NCBI RefSeq assembly: GCF_031456835.1
Contig: NZ_JAVDVK010000001.1
Span: 62,001-126,000 of the forward strand
Direction: 5' to 3'
Length of the DNA: 64,000 nt
DNA from: Leifsonia shinshuensis
GTDB taxonomy: Bacteria > Actinomycetota > Actinomycetes > Actinomycetales > Microbacteriaceae
Part shown: positions 60,077-64,000 of the stretch, piece after piece
Position numbering within the stretch: position 1 is the first letter of the stretch
Layout: each line of letters begins with the position of its first letter
Program-made: the position numbers and the translations under genes
The notes under the pieces: generated by a model
Database searches by the model: none
What the model saw: the letters and a program-made list of their open reading frames with translations, nothing else
Told to the model about the DNA's origin: nothing

Positions 60077-62635
60077 TCAGTTGAGGCTGGGCTCGGCCAG
60101 CGCCTCCGCCACCGCCTGCTCGACGCCGAGCTCCCGGCCCTCGGCGACGGCCTCGGCCAGGCGCCCGGGCGGAGACGCCGCCGCGAGCCGGTCCAGGTAG
60201 CGCTGGTGGAACGTGAAGGTCGGGCCGTTGTGCGTTCCGGATCGCTCCCGCAGCGCGTGCGCCGCACCCGCCAGCCGCCCGGCGCGGTCGACGTCGCCCG
60301 CCAGGGCCGCGACCGCCGCCAGTCCCTCCAGGCCGTAGGCGATCCCCTCGATGTGCCCGAGGGACGTGGAGAGCGTCACGCTGAGCATGAAGTCCTTCCG
60401 CGCGTCCTCCGGGGCTCCCAGGAGGAGGTGCGCCCAGCCCAGGTGGTACGCGGCGATGCGGCCGCCGACGGCGTCGCCGCTGCGCTGGGTGAGCGCCAGG
60501 GACTCGTCGAAGCGGTCGAACGCCGTCCGCACCGACTGCTCGAGCAGGGCGACGCGGCCGAGCAGCACGAGCGCCATGGACTCGCCCCAGACGTCGGCGG
60601 TGTCGCGGAACAGCGCGAGGCTGCGCTCCATCACCTCCTGAGCGCGGGCAGTGTCCGGTTTCTCGCCAGCCAGCAGGGCGAGGGCGAGCGAGATCATCGC
60701 CATGGCTTCGCCCGTGCGGTCGGCGCACTGGCGGAACAGGTCCGCGCTCTCCTGCAGGTCGGCGGCCACCCGGCCGTCCGGGTCCTTCCAGAAGCGGATG
60801 GTGCGCGTGAAGTAGAGCGCGATGGCGCGGGTGCGATCGTGGAGCGCGTCGCCCGATTCGAGCGGTTCGTCCATCCACGTCCGCACCTCGCCGAGCAGGC
60901 CGATGACCCAGAAGTAGAGGAACAGGTTGAAGGCGAGCTGCGCCGCGCGGTCCCAGTCGCGGGCATCCAGGAGGTAGCGCTCGGCCGCTCGCAGGTTGTC
61001 GCGTTCGTCGCCGAGCCGCTGCAGCCACTCCCGCTGGCCGCCGGCCTTGAGCGGGAGGCGGGCCCGGGCGCCGAGGTCGATGAAGAACCGCGCGTGCGCG
61101 TCGCGCGCCGCCTGCAGCTCGCCCTCGGTCTGCAGCCGCTCCCGGGCGTACTCGCGGACGATCGCCTGCATGGTGAACCGCGGCCGGTCGTCGCTGTCGT
61201 GCTGCGACACCAGACTGGAGTCGACCAGCACCGCGAGGTCGCTCAGCACGTCCGGGCCGTCCCCGTCTTCGCCGACGGCCTCGGCGGCTTCGAGGGTGAA
61301 GCCGCCCTCGAACACGCCCAGCCGTGACAGCAGCCGGCGCTGCGTCGGAGCGAGCAGCTGGGTGCTCCATTCGATCGTGCGGCGGATGGTCTGCTGCCGC
61401 TCCGGCAGGTCGCGTGAGCCGCCGACGAGCACGGAGAGCCGCCGGTCGAGCCGGTCGAGGAGCTCGGCGGGGGAGAGCACACGGACGCGCGCCGCGGCGA
61501 GCTCGATCGCGAGCGGCGCCCCGTCGAGGGCGGCGCAGACGCGCGCGACCGCCTCGGCGTTCTCAGGCGTGACCTCGAAGTCGGGCTTGACGGCGTGCGC
61601 GCGCTCCACGAAGAGGTTCACCGCGGAGTCCTCGGCGAGCGGGCCGACCTCGTAGCTCTGCTCGGCTCTCACCCGCAGCAGTGCGCGGCTGGTGACGAGG
61701 AGCGCGAGGCCCGGGGCCGCCGCGAGCAGTCCCGTGAGCAGCGGCGCGGCGTCCAGCACCTGCTCGAAGTTGTCGAGCACCAGGAGGATGCGGCGGTCGC
61801 GCAGCGCGGTGACCAGGTTGTCCAGGATGGGCGCGTCGCCGGTGTCGCGCACGCCCAGCGCCTGGGCGATGCGGTTCGGCACGCGCTGCGGGTCGTGCAC
61901 GGCCGACAGGTCGACGAAGACGGCGCCGTCCTCGAAGTCCTGCGCTGCGGCCCGGGCGGCCGCGATGGCCAGCCGGCTCTTCCCGATGCCGCCGGGTCCG
62001 GCGAGGGTGATGAACCGCGTCCCGGTCGAGAAGCGGTCGACGATCGCCCGGATGTCGTCGTCCCGGCCGACGAGGCCGGTCAGCGGCACCGGCAGGCGGA
62101 CCGGCTCCACCACACGGTCGGCGTCGCTCGCCACGTCCGCCGTCACGACCGCCCGGCTCTGGTCGAACCGTTCGGCGAGCAGCGTGGCGAGGTCGTTCTC
62201 GATCAGCTGCGCGAGCTCCTTGGGCGTCTCGAAGTACTTGTAGGCGGCGCGGTCGTCGTCGCGGATGCGGGCCAGCAGCTCGGAGAGCTTCGGTTCGCGT
62301 CCGTCGGCGGGCGTCTTGACGTAGAGCAGGCGCGGCAGCTCCGGCGGGCAGAGGTTGTACTCGTCCTCGAGACCGGAGACCTCCTCCTCGGGGGCGACCC
62401 AGCCGTAGCGCTCCCAGTAGAGGCCCACGAAGACGTCGCTCTGCTCGAGGTACGCCCGGTACAGCTCACGGGGCGGATGAGGGCGCGCGCCGAGCTCGAA
62501 CATGACGGGAGCGAGGTGCAGCCGTTCGATGGCGGTCCGTGCGGCACGGCGCTCAGCGGCGAGCTCCTGCAGCGTGGACGACACGAAGATCCGGAGCCGC
62601 TGGTCTGGGGTCCGGATCACATGAGGGTGGCTCAT
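60077..62635 (-). CDS. DUF4062-STAND ATPase with C-terminal helical repeats
   Basis: A protein of 852 residues. DUF4062 spans about 12-110 (RIFVSSTLQELAAERRAART). The STAND/NB-ARC ATPase spans about 185-470, with Walker A GPGGIGKS (213-220), Walker B ILLVLDNFEQ (Asp288) and the GLPL-like GAPLAIELAAAR. TPR-like helices follow to the end. No DNA-binding domain is present, unlike AfsR regulators. Proteins of this build act as sensors or switches, some in phage defence; defence here is inference. Confidence 0.88.
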   Translation of the reverse strand: MSHPHVIRTPDQRLRIFVSSTLQELAAERRAARTAIERLHLAPVMFELGARPHPPRELYRAYLEQSDVFVGLYWERYGWVAPEEEVSGLEDEYNLCPPELPRLLYVKTPADGREPKLSELLARIRDDDRAAYKYFETPKELAQLIENDLATLLAERFDQSRAVVTADVASDADRVVEPVRLPVPLTGLVGRDDDIRAIVDRFSTGTRFITLAGPGGIGKSRLAIAAARAAAQDFEDGAVFVDLSAVHDPQRVPNRIAQALGVRDTGDAPILDNLVTALRDRRILLVLDNFEQVLDAAPLLTGLLAAAPGLALLVTSRALLRVRAEQSYEVGPLAEDSAVNLFVERAHAVKPDFEVTPENAEAVARVCAALDGAPLAIELAAARVRVLSPAELLDRLDRRLSVLVGGSRDLPERQQTIRRTIEWSTQLLAPTQRRLLSRLGVFEGGFTLEAAEAVGEDGDGPDVLSDLAVLVDSSLVSQHDSDDRPRFTMQAIVREYARERLQTEGELQAARDAHARFFIDLGARARLPLKAGGQREWLQRLGDERDNLRAAERYLLDARDWDRAAQLAFNLFLYFWVIGLLGEVRTWMDEPLESGDALHDRTRAIALYFTRTIRFWKDPDGRVAADLQESADLFRQCADRTGEAMAMISLALALLAGEKPDTARAQEVMERSLALFRDTADVWGESMALVLLGRVALLEQSVRTAFDRFDESLALTQRSGDAVGGRIAAYHLGWAHLLLGAPEDARKDFMLSVTLSTSLGHIEGIAYGLEGLAAVAALAGDVDRAGRLAGAAHALRERSGTHNGPTFTFHQRYLDRLAAASPPGRLAEAVAEGRELGVEQAVAEALAEPSLN

Positions 62636-62761
62636 GTAACGTCATTCTGTTGCGTCCGTATGAAAATGTACAGAGGGCACTCCATGGGCGTTGCCTAGCA
62701 CGTTGAAAGTGCGGAGCGCAAGCCTCTACAGCCGCATCCTGATCCGGCGTTAGCTAGGCAT

Positions 62762-63049
62762 GTGAAAGAAGTCGCCTGGTACGTCCTTGGATTCTCCGCC
62801 GCGGTGTGCACCCTGGCGTTCGGACTCCTCCTGGCGCCCGGAGCCGCGGATGCGACCCACGGGACGGGAGGGCTCCTCCAGCACCTCACCAGCACCCAGT
62901 GGGCCGACCTCGTCGTCGGACTCGTCTTCGCGGCGATCGCGTTCGTGAGCGGCAGCTACCTCTCGTCGCGCGCGGCCTCCGAGGCCGTCGGCGCGATGCC
63001 GTCGGCCGCGCCGACGGTGGAGCTCGTCACCGCGAAGACCGCGGGCTGA
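62762..63049 (+). CDS. Small two-helix membrane protein
   Basis: The product is 95 residues from GTG 62762: helices about 5-25 and 46-68 joined by a polar loop, with a C-terminal tail. The start lies just after an inverted repeat (TGCCTAGC at 62692, GCTAGGCA at 62753). No family recognised. Confidence 0.6.
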   Translation: MKEVAWYVLGFSAAVCTLAFGLLLAPGAADATHGTGGLLQHLTSTQWADLVVGLVFAAIAFVSGSYLSSRAASEAVGAMPSAAPTVELVTAKTAG

Positions 63050-63065
63050 GCCCCACCGCCCGCGA

Positions 63066-63713
63066 TCACATGTCGCGGTAGCGCTTGGCCGCGGCGAGGG
63101 CCTCCTTCAGGCCCGCGGCGTCGTAGCGGCGCACGTAGGCCGGTGTGTCGCGCTGCGCACGCCATCCCTCGGAGAGCGGTCCGATGTCCACCGCGTCGAA
63201 CCCGAACTCGTCGATCAGGGCCGCGACGCGCTCGCGCGCTCCGGCGTCGTCGCCCGCGACGATCAGCGCGCGGCGGTCCGGCGTGCCGGCCGGAAGGTTC
63301 TGGCTCGTGAGCTCGCGGGCCCCGATGTGGTTGAACGCCTTCACCACGTGCGACTCCGGCAGCACCTTCTGCAGGCGCTCGGCGACGGTCGTCGACTCGT
63401 CATCCAGCTCCGCGATGTGCCCGTCGCGCTGCGGGTAGTAGTTGTTGGTGTCGATCACGATCTTCCCGGCGAGTTCGGCGACGGGGAGCGTCGCCTCGGC
63501 GGCCAGGGGAGTCGTCACCACCACGATGTCGCCGGCGGACGCGGCCTCCGCCGGGGTCGCGGCGCGGGCGCGCTCGCCCAGTTCGTCGACGAGGCCCTGC
63601 AGGGTCTCGGGGCCGCGGGAGTTGCTGAGCACCACGTCGTAGCCGTGCGCGACCGCGAGGCGCGCGAGCTGGGAGCCGATGTGTCCTGATCCGATGAGTC
63701 CGATGGTCGTCAT
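63066..63713 (-). CDS. NADPH-dependent F420-reductase-like oxidoreductase
   Basis: A protein of 215 residues: IGLIGSGHIGSQLARLAVAHG, a Ser-Arg loop (NSRGPETL) that suits NADPH, VIDTNNYYPQRDG and HVVKAFNHIGARELTS. It belongs to the same family as the gene at 42638 but is closer to the core length. It probably works as an NADP-linked reductase, whether with F420 or not. Confidence 0.9.
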   Translation of the reverse strand: MTTIGLIGSGHIGSQLARLAVAHGYDVVLSNSRGPETLQGLVDELGERARAATPAEAASAGDIVVVTTPLAAEATLPVAELAGKIVIDTNNYYPQRDGHIAELDDESTTVAERLQKVLPESHVVKAFNHIGARELTSQNLPAGTPDRRALIVAGDDAGARERVAALIDEFGFDAVDIGPLSEGWRAQRDTPAYVRRYDAAGLKEALAAAKRYRDM

Positions 63714-63767
63714 GTCCGACGGAACAGCGAGGCGGGGGTCACGATTCCCGGGACCGGCGATCGATCC

Positions 63768-64000
63768 TCAGCCGCACAGCCCGACGCCCGCGGACGTCAG
63801 GATGACGGTGCGGTTCTGCTCCGCGAGCGCGTCGGAGTACTTCCCGCTCGCGTCCGTCTCGCTCTTCCAGCCGCACCACTGGAACCCGACCCCGGCCGTC
63901 TGCAGCAGCGACGCGGGCACCCCCAGTCCCACCAGTGCCGCCTTCACGGCATCCGCCCGGCGCAGCGACAGCGCGGTGTCCGCCGTATTGTCAGTGGCCT
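63768..64000 (-). CDS. OmpA-like C-terminal domain protein (5' part beyond window)
   Basis: Reading leftward from the window end, the frame gives DNTADTALSLRRADAVKAAL, then GVPASLLQTAGVG and a late NRTVILT. That order is the OmpA C-terminal (peptidoglycan-binding) fold. Two Cys (QWCGWK, GLCG) may pair. The stop is at 63768-63770; the start lies past base 64000. Confidence 0.75.
   Translation of the reverse strand, partial: ATDNTADTALSLRRADAVKAALVGLGVPASLLQTAGVGFQWCGWKSETDASGKYSDALAEQNRTVILTSAGVGLCG

Noticed and set aside
62692..62760. Possible insertion element bounded by TGCCTAGC and GCTAGGCA
   Set aside because: Only 8-base arms around about 50 bases, with no transposase or target duplication; left as a simple inverted repeat.

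Overview
The window is about 70% GC, with dense codon-biased genes, GTG starts, leaderless-looking promoters, an Lsr2 nucleoid protein, an AarF/UbiB kinase, an actinobacterial-type QcrB and several small proteins typical of Microbacteriaceae (including a 'MGTLxYDG' protein). This points to a high-GC actinobacterium of the Microbacteriaceae, probably near Leifsonia. The genus is inference. No rRNA, tRNA, CRISPR array, insertion sequence or phage gene was seen.

Region 1 (about 2.1-11.1 kb) is the most interesting part. An ECF41/SigJ-type sigma factor (5830-6723) carries a WLPEP linker and a fused SnoaL-like C-terminal domain. It sits among genes that share one promoter pattern, GTCACA, 17 bases, then GTC(A/C/G)(T/G)AG. 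I count six copies, each 38-55 bases before a start codon. They precede two paralogous NAD(P)-binding epimerase-like proteins (the second in an operon with the sigma gene), a DHA2 efflux pump, an NDH-2 / cytochrome b / SnoaL operon, an alpha/beta hydrolase, and a free-standing SnoaL protein. The cytochrome b is a QcrB homologue that keeps one His pair but has Gln and Arg where the second heme's ligands should be. Two proteins resemble the sigma factor's own C-terminal domain without the sigma core. Together this looks like a compact, autoregulated redox/stress regulon.

Region 2 (11.1-29 kb) holds housekeeping and accessory genes: Lsr2, a DUF4386 membrane protein, an LCP cell-wall ligase, and an amine-catabolism locus. 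That locus has a copper amine oxidase with permease and membrane partner, divergent from a second permease with an IclR regulator. Further on are a two-repeat secreted protein, a possible 29-residue peptide, an HNH-type lipoprotein, a PadR-AarF pair and a thioredoxin.

Region 3 (28.7-41.6 kb) is a complete L-rhamnose island. It has a LacI regulator, an ABC importer (binding protein and two permeases, no ATPase), an alpha-L-rhamnosidase, rhamnose isomerase, a fused rhamnulose-1-phosphate aldolase/lactaldehyde dehydrogenase, rhamnulokinase and an FMN L-lactate dehydrogenase. These would carry rhamnosides through to DHAP and pyruvate.

Region 4 (41.6-64 kb) is a mosaic of small regulator-plus-enzyme units: MarR with reductase and LLM oxidase; ArsR with a double SRPBCC protein; TetR between an MFS pump and an SDR. 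It also has a GH13 enzyme, an NhaA-DsbA fusion, a bicupin, an EAL protein, a DUF4062-STAND ATPase and several small lineage-type proteins. Intergenic spaces carry unusual repeats: a 151-bp tandem array with dispersed relatives, a perfect 26-bp-arm palindrome, and a group of GTGCC-centred palindromes.
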